From Bacteroidota bacterium (GTDB lineage: Bacteria > Bacteroidota > Bacteroidia > AKYH767-A > OLB10), in contig JADKIC010000006.1 of assembly GCA_016721435.1 (NCBI GenBank), positions 91,634 to 155,633 of the forward strand: 64,000 bases of DNA, in the 5' to 3' direction. Under the pieces are notes generated by a model. The model did no database searches, was not told the origin of the DNA, and saw only the letters and a program-made list of their open reading frames with translations. Position 1 is the first letter of the stretch. Each line of letters begins with the position of its first letter. This document shows positions 27,699 to 37,556 of this stretch, piece by piece. Position numbers and translations under genes: made by a program.

Positions 27699-29582
27699 TT
27701 AAGACACCCCCTTCATTTTCTCCCACACTCTTTGCATATCTTTTTCCGTTACTATTCCGCATAGTTTACCATCCTTGAGTACAGGCAAACAGGAGATTTG
27801 TTCCCGGATCATTATTTGCATCGCTTCCATTACTGTTGTTCCCGGTACAATGAAGTGAAATTTTCGGATCATGATTTGCCCGGCAGTCATCGCGGGATCA
27901 ATATTTCCCTCCGCAACATGACGTTTAAGATGTGTCGTGGTTATCAAACCCATTAATTCACCCCGCTGGTTTTCGACCGGTACATGATGGATGTTCTTCC
28001 ACTCCATCATTCTCGCCACCAACTCTGCGGGATCATCTTCCCTGACACTTAAAATATCCGTATTCATACATTCTTCGGCCATTCTGATACGTGAAGTCTG
28101 ATTGGTGGTAGGCCGCGTGATATTCCATTCGGCTACAGGATGACCTTGCTGTTGTTTTTCGTAGAGTATGGCCGTTAGTTCCAGTTGAGCTTCAACGGGC
28201 TCATGGTTATTCTTTAATTCTCTGAATTGTTTCACCTGCCAGCGACTGCCTGTCTGTAAGGTTTCAGCGCGTGTACGGATGGTCTTCAATAGATCGGAAG
28301 CTTCATGTGGAGTACAACCGGATTGCAGTAATCCCTGCTCTGCTATTGGGAGTAAATCATCTAAAATGATATTCCTGGCAGGTTGGAATCGTCCGTTCCA
28401 TTTCAACTCCGTGTTGATTCCATAACGGGCCGCCTTAACGAAATTCTCTTTTACCTCCGTGAAATCAAGTTTGTTTTGCAATTTCCGGTAGTGGTCCGGT
28501 AATCCCTGCATCAGCCCTACCCAGAATGCAGCATTGGCAATTTCATCTTCCGGTGTTGGACCTGATGGAATATACCGGCACTCAATACGCAAATGCGGCT
28601 TTCCATTGGTGAGACCATAGCAAGGGCGGTTCCATTTCCAGATGGTGCCATTGTGCAGTTGAAAGGCGCGTAACTTCGGTGCAATTCCATTTTTGATCAA
28701 TTCGAAGGAATCTTCCGTATCGCCGGTCAGTATCATTGGGAAACGGGCGATGTCATCCTTGATCAGTTCGGTAACAGAACCTAACACCCATGCATTACCG
28801 AAGTTAACCCTTGGCTTTCGTTGACGAAGATCGTTGGTTTTGGTGCGTACATCCAGACTCTGTTGAAAAAGTGCAATACGTGTTTCCGCCCAGAGCTCTT
28901 TGCCAAAGAGGAGAGGTGAATTGGTACAAACGGATAGAACAGGTCCTGAAATCAGTTGCGCCCAGTTATACATGTCGGCAAAATCATAGGGATTGATCTG
29001 CAAATGGACTTGAAAACTCGTATTACAGGCTTCAAGTAGAATATTATTATGACGCATCAGCAACTCATCATTTCCCTGAATGTAAACATCAAAATCACTG
29101 TCGCGCATTTCCCGCAGAATTCGGTCGAGGGCGTAATAGCGGGGCTTTGGTGTGAGGTAAGATAAATCCAGTTCTCTAGGTGTTATGGAAGGAAGTATCC
29201 CACATAGTAACACTTTATTGCCGAACGGAGCTGCAAACACATTCGCATCAGCCAATAAACTCTTCAGGTTAGCTTCCATTGCCGCAAAAGCTCCTGATTT
29301 CAGTACCAGCGGATCCAGATTTATTTCAAGGTTGTAGCGGGCCAGTTCGGTCGTGAAATGCGGGTCGGATATAGTTTTTAATATTTCAGGTCCATCCATC
29401 GAGGGACGGTAATTATAGTCGACCAGACAGAGTTCCTGCTCCGCCCCAATGCGGGTGATATCTCTCTCCATCCATCCTTCTGCCAGCATATATTCCATGG
29501 CATCCAGATCTTTTAATAGATGATGTATGAACTTGTTTTTGGCTGCTATAGAGATCTCTCTGTTTACTTTTTGTTCGCCCAT
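27699..29582 (-). CDS. GCS2-like glutamate-cysteine-ligase family protein with C-terminal CBS pair
   Basis: 627-residue cytoplasmic protein. The first 400 residues look like the glutamate-cysteine ligase family 2 fold (ATP-grasp-like carboxylate-amine ligases): RIGAEQELCLVD supplies acidic metal ligands, and LEACNTSFQVHLQINPYDF and HLRIECRYIPSGPTPEDE are further conserved blocks. The last 120 residues are two CBS domains (HVPVENQRGELMGLITTTHL and LPVLKDGKLCGIVTEKDM), which usually bind adenine nucleotides and switch activity with energy status. A ligase under nucleotide control is plausible; the amino substrate is unknown. Monocistronic on the minus strand. Confidence 0.82.
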   Translation of the reverse strand: MGEQKVNREISIAAKNKFIHHLLKDLDAMEYMLAEGWMERDITRIGAEQELCLVDYNYRPSMDGPEILKTISDPHFTTELARYNLEINLDPLVLKSGAFAAMEANLKSLLADANVFAAPFGNKVLLCGILPSITPRELDLSYLTPKPRYYALDRILREMRDSDFDVYIQGNDELLMRHNNILLEACNTSFQVHLQINPYDFADMYNWAQLISGPVLSVCTNSPLLFGKELWAETRIALFQQSLDVRTKTNDLRQRKPRVNFGNAWVLGSVTELIKDDIARFPMILTGDTEDSFELIKNGIAPKLRAFQLHNGTIWKWNRPCYGLTNGKPHLRIECRYIPSGPTPEDEIANAAFWVGLMQGLPDHYRKLQNKLDFTEVKENFVKAARYGINTELKWNGRFQPARNIILDDLLPIAEQGLLQSGCTPHEASDLLKTIRTRAETLQTGSRWQVKQFRELKNNHEPVEAQLELTAILYEKQQQGHPVAEWNITRPTTNQTSRIRMAEECMNTDILSVREDDPAELVARMMEWKNIHHVPVENQRGELMGLITTTHLKRHVAEGNIDPAMTAGQIMIRKFHFIVPGTTVMEAMQIMIREQISCLPVLKDGKLCGIVTEKDMQRVWEKMKGVS

Positions 29583-29882
29583 GATGGTAGAAGTTGGAAG
29601 GGAAAAAGTACTTGTAATTTAGGAAAGTCTTTATGTCAAAAGTTTCTTATATATATGATATCCATCATTTTATATAATTTAAAAGGTCGGTTGAATATGC
29701 GAATACGGGGAGGTAAGCACTAGCGATCTTGATTAGTGCATGTAATTGTTTCCGTTAAAGAAGGATAAATATGAATTTTTGTTCCGATAAATTCTATATT
29801 TTTAGTTCCTCCCTCTTGTTAATGAACAAGTTGGATTATCATTATAAAAAATAGCATTTAAACTAGCCTTCTCTTCCTGAAT

Positions 29883-31538
29883 ATGAAAAAAATTCTACTT
29901 GTCGTTCTCCTTTATTTCATCAGCGTACAGTCATCCACGGCACAGTACTTATCCTCTTTTCAATTGGTAACAACATATAATTTTACGCAAATTGATTCTA
30001 TATATTTCGCGAATAATATACCTTCTTTCATATTCCCGAAACGTTTTAATGTGAATGTATATAAAATCATATACAATACGGTGAGTTATGATAGCACTGC
30101 AACCATTGCCTCCGGAGCACTTTTATTACCGGTGAATCCGCCCTGTAAATTACCATTGATCAGTGATCAGCATGGTACAGAAACCGTGAGCACAAATGTA
30201 CCCTCTAACCTGGGTGGTGAATTACCGGTTCGTGTTACTATGGCGAGTGATGGGGATGCTGCTCCATTACCTGATTATCTTGGTTTGGGAGATAGTCCAC
30301 TTCCTATACATCCTTATCTGCATTCACAATCGGAAGCTACCGCTACCATTGATATGCTTCGTGCAGCAAGGGAGCTGATCGATAGTCTGGGTTTTGAATT
30401 GAATGGTCAATTGTTTCTTGCGGGTTACTCACAGGGAGGGCATGCAACAATGGCGGCTCAAAAGATGATGGAAGAGCAATTCCCGCAGGAGTTTCCCATT
30501 ACCGCTTCGTTGCCTATGTCAGGTCCCTATGATTTATCCGGCTCACAGGCACGCGTGATTGAAGTCGACAGTGTTTTTTCTGCTTCTGTTTATTTACCCT
30601 ATATTGTCTTTTCATATGATGAGGTATATAATTTATGGGCGAATGATAGCAGTGTTTTTATAAGTCCGTATGATACTTCCTTGCGTCCATTATTTAACGG
30701 GCTGAATAATCTTTTGACGATTAATAGCCAGCTACCATCCATACCCAATGATATCTTACAACCCTTGCTTTTGGATTCTTTCATTAATGATTCCAATCAC
30801 TATGTCAGACAAGCATTGAGAGATAATGATCTCACCGACTGGACTCCTGTATCCCCCACAAAAATGATGTACTGTACAGCAGATGAACAAGTGGTCTATC
30901 AGAATTCCATCGTTGCGTATAATAAATTTATTCAGAACGGATCTACTTCTGTTCAATTGGTAAACTCAGGCGCATTGCTGGGTCATTCTATGTGCGCCGG
31001 CGTTTCCTTTATTAATGGAAAGGCATGGTTTGATACGTTGAGAACAGATTATATTATTTCAGATGTAACTATTGTGGATGAATCGTTCTCCGGGGCTCTA
31101 GATGGACAAATAGGGGTGAATATTCTTGGTGGTGTTCCACCTTATACCATTTCATGGAGCAATGGTGCAACATCAACTTTAAATACAGGTCTTGCTACGG
31201 GTACATATATACTAACAGTGACGGATAGTGTCGGTTGTACCCGAATGGATACACTTCAGGTTGGCCTTACCACCAACCTCATCTCCATAAATTCGGGGAC
31301 CAGGGTTTTGAATTATCATCCGAATCCGGTTTCAGACCAGCTGGTCATTACTTCCACCACCAACTATAGCGGTGCAATTAAAATTGCAATTATGGATATT
31401 CAGGGAAGACTTATTTACGTAGCATCTTTGGATGATAAAATAATTGTTGATTGTAAACCATTCTCTAAAGGAATATATTTTATTCATGCCATGGGTACAA
31501 ACGGCCCAATATCAAACGGCAAATTTATAATTGAATAG
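29883..31538 (+). CDS. Secreted lipase-like alpha/beta hydrolase with SprB-type repeat, T9SS cargo
   Basis: 551-residue exported hydrolase. Signal peptide (1-20, ending TAQ); alpha/beta hydrolase domain (about 40-385) with nucleophile Ser183 in AGYSQGG and a late His in GALLGHSMCAG; one SprB-like Ig repeat (about 395-455, VPPYTISWSNGATSTL, ending VTVTDSVGCTR); and a T9SS domain (YHPNPVSDQLVIT). The overall shape resembles secretory lipases or prolyl-oligopeptidase-like esterases; substrate not determined. The histidine kinase gene starts 40 bases after its stop, so they may be co-transcribed. Confidence 0.82.
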   Translation: MKKILLVVLLYFISVQSSTAQYLSSFQLVTTYNFTQIDSIYFANNIPSFIFPKRFNVNVYKIIYNTVSYDSTATIASGALLLPVNPPCKLPLISDQHGTETVSTNVPSNLGGELPVRVTMASDGDAAPLPDYLGLGDSPLPIHPYLHSQSEATATIDMLRAARELIDSLGFELNGQLFLAGYSQGGHATMAAQKMMEEQFPQEFPITASLPMSGPYDLSGSQARVIEVDSVFSASVYLPYIVFSYDEVYNLWANDSSVFISPYDTSLRPLFNGLNNLLTINSQLPSIPNDILQPLLLDSFINDSNHYVRQALRDNDLTDWTPVSPTKMMYCTADEQVVYQNSIVAYNKFIQNGSTSVQLVNSGALLGHSMCAGVSFINGKAWFDTLRTDYIISDVTIVDESFSGALDGQIGVNILGGVPPYTISWSNGATSTLNTGLATGTYILTVTDSVGCTRMDTLQVGLTTNLISINSGTRVLNYHPNPVSDQLVITSTTNYSGAIKIAIMDIQGRLIYVASLDDKIIVDCKPFSKGIYFIHAMGTNGPISNGKFIIE

Positions 31539-31578
31539 TTATCTGTTGTAATAGTTGTTTACACCGGTTAAACTAATC

Positions 31579-33557
31579 ATGAGAAGTATCCGAATTTCAA
31601 TAGTGGCGTGCAACATACCTTTTCCGGCTAATATTGACCCTTTCGCACATTTCAAAAGCTCATGTTTACTATGGGTATTTGTAATGTTGTTTTTGAATTT
31701 CTTCCAGGCCAAATCAGTATTGGCATCGTACTCCTTACCGGAGTACGAATTACATACATTGGAAAGAGCAGAGTCATTGTTACCCTTTATGCTTATTTAC
31801 ACCTCTGCAAATACAAATGAAACACCTTTGGAAGCTTTGGAAAAGGGTCAATTTTTAAAATACAATATAAACAACTTTGAGCACTTTGATTATAAAGATA
31901 AAATAGTGTTTTGGCAGAAGTTCAATTTGCATAATACCAGATCATCGGATTCACTTTTCTACTTGTATAATAAATTTATGAATTATTGGAAGTTATATGA
32001 AATTGAAGGGAATGAAATTCGCTTCGTTGCAGCCGCAGGTAGAAAGGCCGTATCGGAAGAGCGAAACGATAGCAATTATTTTTATGTTGCTAGAATATTG
32101 ATACCTCCAGGAGAAAATGCGGAGTATTTAATTTGGTATCAAACCGATTTTTATGAAAGGGGGATTGGGATGCATATTGCATCTCAACGTCATTATAATA
32201 ATGGACTTTATCCGGATATTATAAAAAAAGATATCGGACCTTTTAGACTTATTGAGAATATTTATGCAGGAATATTTATTGTTTTAGTATATACAGTTTC
32301 CTTTTATATTTGCAGACCGGCAAAAAAGTGTATTTATTTTATGCCATTTTTCAAGTTCTGATTTATTTGCCAATGGCGACCAGAATTTTAAGTATGACTT
32401 TTTTGGATTCTTATTCAGCAGTGTTTTTGACTTTTGTTAGTCTTATGCAGGTAGGCTCCTATTATTTTTACTTTTTATTTGTAGAACACTTTTTAAAAGT
32501 TAAAACCTATTCCCCCGTGATAAGTAAAATATTGTTTGCTGGAAGGGTTATAGTAGTAGTGTATACGATTGTTATAACCATTTCTTTCTTTACTTTAAGT
32601 ACTGATACTGTTTTTATAATTTTTAGTATTGCCAGAGGATTAATGTTAGTAATAGGACTTGTTGCAATTATTTTGAGCTTTTTTAAGACCATTCCCCTGT
32701 CCGGTTATATTGCTGCCGGATCACTTTCCCTGGCAGTGTGTGCAGGCGCATCGTGGTTGTCTACCTTAGAAGTATTTTATCATTGGAATAAAATACCATT
32801 GATGGAAACGGGTATATTAATAGAGCTATTATGTTTCACCCTTGGCTTAGGTGCGTTTTCAAAGCTTGAAGAAGAGCAGAAGATTAATTTGCAGTCTGAA
32901 CTTATTGAATCACTGGAAGAGAATAGAGAATTACAGGAAGAAAGTATTAAAGCCATCGTTGAAACTCAGGAAGCTGAGCGAACACGGATTGGTCGTGATT
33001 TACACGATGATGTAGGGGCTCAATTATCAACATTGAAATTGTTCTTAAGTTCAATGAAATCAAAAACCGGAAAAGAACAGGAAGAGCTAATCAATTATTC
33101 TTCTTCCATTCTTGATTCTGCTATTCATGATATTCGAACGATTTTGATTAATTTAAGTCCGAAAGTACTGGATGAGTATGGTTATGTAAGGGCGGTGGAA
33201 GAAATGGTAAGTAAAATTAACTCATCCAACGTACTAAAATTTGAGTTGAGTGTTCATGGTCTTGACCAACGGCTCGATTCGAAACTGGAGAACTCACTTT
33301 ATAGGATTACCCAGGAGTTGATAAATAATTCTTTGAAATATTCATGGGCGAAGCATATAATTCTTGATGTTATAAGAAGAGATGATCGTATTGTATTAAT
33401 GTATGAAGATAATGGAAGGGGATGTGATATACAGGCTTCCACACGAGGTTTTGGCTTGACGAATATCCGTACCAGAGTAAAGATGTTTAATGGACAGGTA
33501 TACTTTGATTCGAGCCCGGGAAATGGGTTCCGATGTGAAATCGAGTTGGATATTTAA
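31579..33557 (+). pseudogene. 7TM-DISM sensor histidine kinase, one frameshift (kinase core intact)
   Basis: Membrane sensor kinase of about 660 residues if repaired. An N-terminal periplasmic 7TMR-DISMED2-like domain (about 60-215) leads into seven membrane helices, a coiled coil (LESLEENRELQEE) and a NarX/LytS-type kinase: HisKA_3 with the phospho-acceptor His at 33003-33005 (RIGRDLHDDVGAQLS) and an ATPase domain with ELINNSLKYSW, YEDNGRGCD and GFGLTNIRTRV. The frame breaks near 32290: adding one T (GTTTCC to GTTTTCC) joins VYTV to FLLYLQTGKKVYLFY. Start 31579 is the first ATG; an upstream TTG is less likely. The response regulator 1.6 kb downstream is the likely partner. The frameshift may be a sequencing error. 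Confidence 0.82.
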
Positions 33558-33779
33558 GCATGATTATTTTCGTTATATATTGAAAAACAGCATGTTATCA
33601 TTTTAGTAGTGAAGTAAGCCGGACATTTTATTTTTAGTAGATCTACGTATTTATACGTATTGCAGGGTTTTGGCAAATGGCAGACCTTTGTTTATCAAGT
33701 TCGCTGAATGGGTAAGTCTTAACATGATCTCAAACCCATCTTCAACAATAAAATATCATATAAAACCTGTGCTTTGAAC

Positions 33780-35110
33780 ATGAAAACCTTATTTAAATTA
33801 TTCGCCTTTTTAATAATTCCTGTAATTGCCAGCGCACAGCGCACTCCGGCTGTTAATGCAATCTTGTTGCCTGATTCAATAATATTTGCCGGAATAACTG
33901 CAATAAGCCAAGCTACCATAACATGGCATCCGATACAAAAGAAGTATTATACGTTAAGGATCGGAAATGCAGCTTTCCCCTTCAAACATTCTCAGAGACC
34001 TTTGCAAATCTGTATCAGGATACTACAGGAATTGACTCCAGAGGCATATGGTATAATTCTAATACAAATCCATTGGAAAGCAATTGCTTTAACACTTTAG
34101 GGTGGACTACTATAAATCTAAATCGAAGTGGTCATGCAACGAATAGTTTTACCGTCATATTCCCGGGCATGAACCAACCTACGGCTCAAAGTGTTGGAGC
34201 GTATGATTTTAAAACGAATACTGTTATTTTTTATTCAGCAGGCTCCATTAGAATTTACGACAGGAACACCGGCTTGCTGGCATCTACCCTGCCTCTTACA
34301 GGTACCCTCTTTACAACAGTAAATACAGAAAGTGTTATTTATACCGGAGAAACGGGTTTCGAAATAGGGTTGTTGGATTATACGAATAAACGGGTATTGC
34401 TTTTTAACAGCGCCACCGGAGCCTTGTCTGGTTCTGTTCAGTTGCCTTCAACAGCTTTAACGCATACCCAATTTCGATTTTGTTATGCAAATAATCGAGT
34501 GTGGTTGTTTAATTCCGCCTTGCGTAAATGGAATGCTTATAATATATGGAATCAGCCACTGCCTGTAGATTTAGCGTTCTTTAAAGCATTGCCTGTGGGG
34601 AATGGAACGGTTTCTTGTAGTTGGGGTACTGCATCAGAAGAGAACAATGATTTTTTTACCGTAGAGAAAAGTCCGGATGCAAGAACTTTTGAAGAAGCAG
34701 GCAGAATAAGCGGTGCCGGATCATCAGTGGTTTTTCTCAATTATGAGTTCAATGACAAAGAAGCATATAATGGAATATCTTACTATCGATTGAAGCAAAC
34801 TGATTATGACGGTCAATTTTCTTATTCTCAAGTAGTGGCAGTTAATGTCTTGAAAGAGAAATCTGACTTGACCATCTTCCCCAATCCTGCTACTGATTAT
34901 TTTAAAGTGAGTTTAAATGCTAGCAGAAATGAAAGTTATTCTCTTAAACTTGTAGATGCAACGGGAAAAGTATTTTTTCAGCAAAGTGGTTTACCGGACG
35001 AAGTTATGGGAGAGCTTACTATAGCCACAGATAAAATTCCTGCAGGTATTTATTTTGTAGAATATTATTCGAATGATATCTTGGAAAGATGTAAAGTGAT
35101 GATACAATAA
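33780..35110 (+). pseudogene. T9SS-secreted protein, unknown function, one frameshift
   Basis: About 443 residues if repaired. A signal peptide starts at ATG 33780 (MKTLFKLFAFLIIPVIASAQ). At about 33973-33980 (CTTTCCCC) one base appears to be missing: adding it joins RIGNAAF to PLQTFSETFANLYQ. The middle (FYSAGSIRIYDRNTG, TNKRVLLFNSATG) looks like a short propeller, followed by a beta domain common before T9SS signals (VSCSWGTASEENNDFFTVEKS) and the T9SS domain (FPNPATDYFKVSL). It lies between the kinase and response regulator genes, so could be part of that sensory locus. The frameshift may be a sequencing error. Confidence 0.75.
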
Positions 35111-35198
35111 GAGATGGTATTTTTCTATGTAGTATTTTTTCAATATTATGACGTGTATTAAAAATTGTGTATATTCATACGCTGTAAAATAGTAACCT

Positions 35199-35859
35199 AT
35201 GGTTTCAAAAAAGCATTAAATTACTTGTCGCAGATGATCATCGTCTTTTTATTGAAGGCTTAAGGATGGTGTTAAAGGAAGAGTTGAACATACAGATTAC
35301 CGACACTGCTTTCAATGGCAGACAAGCCATCGACAGGTGTCTGGCGGAGAAATTTGATGTGGTGTTGATGGATATCAATATGCCGGTCATCAATGGCATT
35401 GAAGCCACACAGGAAATTAAACGCCTTCGACCGGATGTAAAAGTAATTATCGTAAGTATGAATACGGACTATGCTACTGTGAACAAAGCCATCAAAGCAG
35501 GTGCTGATGGTTATATTCTAAAGAGTGAAGGAGCAGAAGAAATTGAAAAGGCATTGAAATCAGTTTTAAAAAACGAAGTGTATTTGTCCAAAATTCTTTC
35601 TGATACAATGACGAAGGATGGCGATGGCCGCATTGCTTCACGGGAGGATTTGCTTCATTTTTCAGAAAGTCTGATAACAACACGTGAACAAGGAGTTTTG
35701 AAATTGGTAGCAGAGGGCTTTACGAATCAGCAAATCGCCGATACTTTACATATAAGCGTTCGTACTGTTGATACGCACCGTACCAATATGCTGACGAAGC
35801 TAAAGCTTCCAAATACTGCAGCACTGGTGAAATTTGCGATGGAGAATAAGTTGGTGTAG
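35199..35859 (+). CDS. NarL/LuxR-type response regulator, frameshift after the fifth codon
   Basis: DNA-binding partner for HisKA_3 kinases. The receiver domain needs sequence upstream of the first in-frame ATG (35266): the frame reads IKLLVADDHRLFIEGLRM from about 35214, holding the acidic pair DD. ATG 35199 would supply the start if the A6 run at 35207-35212 were A5 (MVSKSIKLLVADDHR). The phospho-acceptor is Asp in VVLMDINMP. A LuxR helix-turn-helix occupies the last 60 residues (GFTNQQIADTLHISVRTVDTHRTNML). Full length about 219 residues. It sits between two kinases of matching type (31579-33557 and 38109-39062) and directly upstream of the tiny-protein/hairpin-array region. If the start is read as it stands, the receiver loses its first strand. 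Confidence 0.85.
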
Positions 35860-36144
35860 TTGTTAAACACCCCTGTTTTTAGTGAAGTGATTGCAGATAC
35901 CTAAAATGCCGACCGCGATTTTCAATACTTTTTTTGACTGAATTCCATTTAACTTCTAATGTCTTCTGCTACCCTTAAGTTCAGTTTGGTGGGAAGATAT
36001 TTATCCATCTAAGTACATTTTATGTTGAATGGAAGGTTGATACAAATATCTATTTCCTTTTAAAGGAGAGTTTGTTCTCTTTTACGACTGTTCCGGTCTT
36101 TTATTAAAAATTCCGCGGTCTATATACCGACCTGGCCATTACAC

Positions 36145-36175
36145 TTACAAAGCAATTCGACCGGTTACAAAGCAA
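36145..36175 (+). promoter_or_regulatory. Candidate operator: two TTACAAAGCAA direct repeats
   Basis: Identical 11-mers at 36145-36155 and 36165-36175, 20 bp apart start to start (two helical turns), about 50-75 bp upstream of the -7-like element. The spacing suits a dimeric activator such as the adjacent NarL-type regulator. Prediction only. Confidence 0.35.
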
Positions 36176-36190
36176 CTCCTGTCACTTATA

Positions 36191-36213
36191 AAAGGGCGGT
36201 ACGATGGCCCTTT
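36191..36213 (+). promoter_or_regulatory. Inverted repeat overlapping the promoter of tiny protein gene A
   Basis: AAAGGGC (36191-36197) pairs perfectly with GCCCTTT (36207-36213), loop 9. It ends 8 bases before the -7-like element and occupies the usual -33 position, so it may be an operator; as a terminator it lacks a good T-run. Confidence 0.35.
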
Positions 36214-36274
36214 CTCCGACATACTTTGACTTGTCAATCAGAAAGAACAATAAAACAATCTAATAACCATCACC

Positions 36275-36463
36275 ATGAAAGCTCTCTTTAACTCCGCTCA
36301 AAACCACCAACTGAATAGTAAAATGGAATTAGTGCATGTAAATGCCGGTGAATTATCTAAATTTAAAGTTAACTCTGTCCTTCCGCTCCTGGAAAATGCA
36401 ATGGTAGTTATGTCTATCTTAATATTTGTTTGGGTAAGTATTCAGAATTTAACTGTTTGCTAA
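36275..36463 (+). CDS. Tiny single-helix membrane protein A beside hairpin array
   Basis: 62 residues with a soluble N-terminal half and one hydrophobic C-terminal helix (LLENAMVVMSILIFVWVSIQNL). It is related to tiny protein B on the other side of the array (37557-37742): similar length, same layout, and shared signature N-x-M-(x)8-IFVW-x-x-x-QN near the C-terminus. Low-complexity similarity is possible but the aligned signature makes coding and homology plausible. No known family recognised. ATG follows a leader that resembles that of B (ACAATCTAATAACCAT versus ATAATCTAATCATTAT). It may be a small regulatory or toxic membrane peptide; that is speculative. Confidence 0.65.
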   Translation: MKALFNSAQNHQLNSKMELVHVNAGELSKFKVNSVLPLLENAMVVMSILIFVWVSIQNLTVC

Positions 36464-36515
36464 GTTCAAGGGAATGGGTAACCGGTTCGCTAAATTAAAT
36501 ACGTTATTTCACGTA

Positions 36516-36546
36516 TTGGCCAAGGTAAAGGCAGCCCCTACTTTTG
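36516..36546 (+). promoter_or_regulatory. Promoter immediately upstream of the hairpin array
   Basis: GTATTG (TTG at 36516-36518), exactly 20 bases, then TACTTTTG (36539-36546), followed by AC. This is an excellent Bacteroidota promoter match. Transcription would begin at about 36552, 30 bases before the first hairpin. The same module occurs at 37479-37509 and 41176-41206. Confidence 0.65.
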
Positions 36547-36551
36547 ACCTG

Positions 36552-37270
36552 TCATTGATTCCAAACGCTGATACACCTTCAGTCCAGTAAGGCTGACAAC
36601 ATAAAAAATCTTCTCGTCCTATAAGACGTCTACAAGTGAAAATAACCCGCCCCGTAAGGTTGGAAAAGTAAAAAGTGTTTTCGTCCCGTAAGATGAAATA
36701 AAGTATAATACAAAGCCCCGTAAGGCTGGAGAGTTTAGAAGTACTCGTCCCGTAAGACGATCATCAGTAAAATTCTATCAGCCCTGTAAGGCTGGAAATA
36801 AAAAACCGGTTGTCCCGTAAGACGACGAATTCAGTAAACCAACAGCCCCGTAAGGCTGGAAATAAAAAACCGGTTGTCCCGTAAGACGACGAATTCAGTA
36901 AACCATCAGCCCCGTAAGGCTGGGAAATAAAAATCCGGTTGTCCCGTAAGACGACTAAATAAGTAAACAAAAAGCCCCGTAAGGCTGGTGAATTCAGAAG
37001 TACTCGTCCCGTAAGATGACCAGCAATAAAAGACAATCAGCCCCGTAAGGTTAGAGAGTTCAGAAGTACTCGTCCCGTAAGACGACCAGCATTAAAAAAC
37101 CATCAGCCCCGTAAGGCTGGGAAATAAAAAATCCGGTTGTCCCGTAAGAAGACTAAATAAGTAAACAAAAAAGCCCCGTAAGGCTGGAGAATTCAGAAGT
37201 ACTCGTCCCGTAAGATGACCAGCAATAAAAGAATCAGCCCCGTAAGGCTGGAGAATTCAGAAGTACTAAT
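36552..37270 (+). ncRNA. Candidate non-coding RNA made of alternating hairpins
   Basis: Inferred from a promoter at 36516-36546 reading straight into an array of 21 small hairpins and from G-U wobble substitutions that keep many of the stems paired. There is no coding frame of note on the plus strand. The 3' end is unknown; no convincing terminator is seen before tiny protein gene B, so the RNA could run into it. No known RNA family recognised. Confidence 0.4.
36581..37249 (+). repeat. Hairpin array: 11 type-A and 10 type-B hairpins with common CCGTAA loop
   Basis: Type A (CAGCC-CCGTAA-GGCTG) cores start at 36581, 36648, 36714, 36780, 36844, 36908, 36973, 37039, 37105, 37172 and 37236. Type B (TCGTC-CCGTAA-GACGA or TTGTC-CCGTAA-GACGA) cores start at 36614, 36682, 36746, 36811, 36875, 36940, 37005, 37071, 37138 and 37204. 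They alternate strictly with a period of 64-69 bp. Loops are nearly invariant while stems vary, often through G-U wobble (GATGA, GGTTG, TTGTC). Spacers fall into a few types (an AAATAAAAAACCGG type and a GAATTCAGAAGTACT type). Outer copies at the 5' end are the most degenerate. Not CRISPR: spacers are not unique and there are two alternating repeats. Confidence 0.95.
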
Positions 37271-37478
37271 GACTCTAAATAAGCAGTTACTTTGCATCTC
37301 TGCTTTTCTTAGTGGTTGTTTCACATAATGTAGTAAAGTTTTCACTGAGACATATTTTTAACAGTTGAAATTACTGTTCAAATATTTATAATGCATTTCC
37401 TCTTCTCTGCAAAGTGCTTTATTTGCTTCTCGTCAAATTGAAGAAAACACCTCACATAATTTTACGCTTATTAATGTA

Positions 37479-37509
37479 TTGAATACACTTCCGAAATGAG
37501 GTACTTTTG
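37479..37509 (+). promoter_or_regulatory. Promoter of tiny protein gene B
   Basis: GTATTG (TTG at 37479-37481), exactly 20 bases, TACTTTTG (37502-37509), then 47 bases to ATG 37557. Identical boxes and spacing to the array promoter. The rest of 37271-37478 is AT-rich with nothing recognised. Confidence 0.65.
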
Positions 37510-37556
37510 ATTTAAACAACAACAAGAAATAATCTAATCATTATAAGCATAAAGCT

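Larger units (their letters stand above)
35860..36274 (+). promoter_or_regulatory. Regulatory region between response regulator and tiny protein gene A
   Basis: No gene seen. It holds the repeated TTACAAAGCAA pair, a 7-bp hairpin and a -7-like TACTTTG at 36222-36228 (one base shorter than TAnnTTTG), 46 bases before ATG 36275. Confidence 0.4.

Noticed and set aside
36541..36556. GACCTGTCATTG shared between the array promoter region and the repeat at 10004-10124
   Set aside because: A single 12-base match between AT-rich intergenic regions is within chance; no other context is shared.
36764..37036. 90-residue minus-strand frame across the hairpin array
   Set aside because: It merely translates the repeat (recurring LRDNR and ALRG); the frame is open because of repeat composition, and the promoter runs the other way.
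36581..37249. CRISPR array
   Set aside because: There are two alternating repeat types, spacers recur rather than being unique, core repeats are only about 16 bases, and there are no cas genes nearby.
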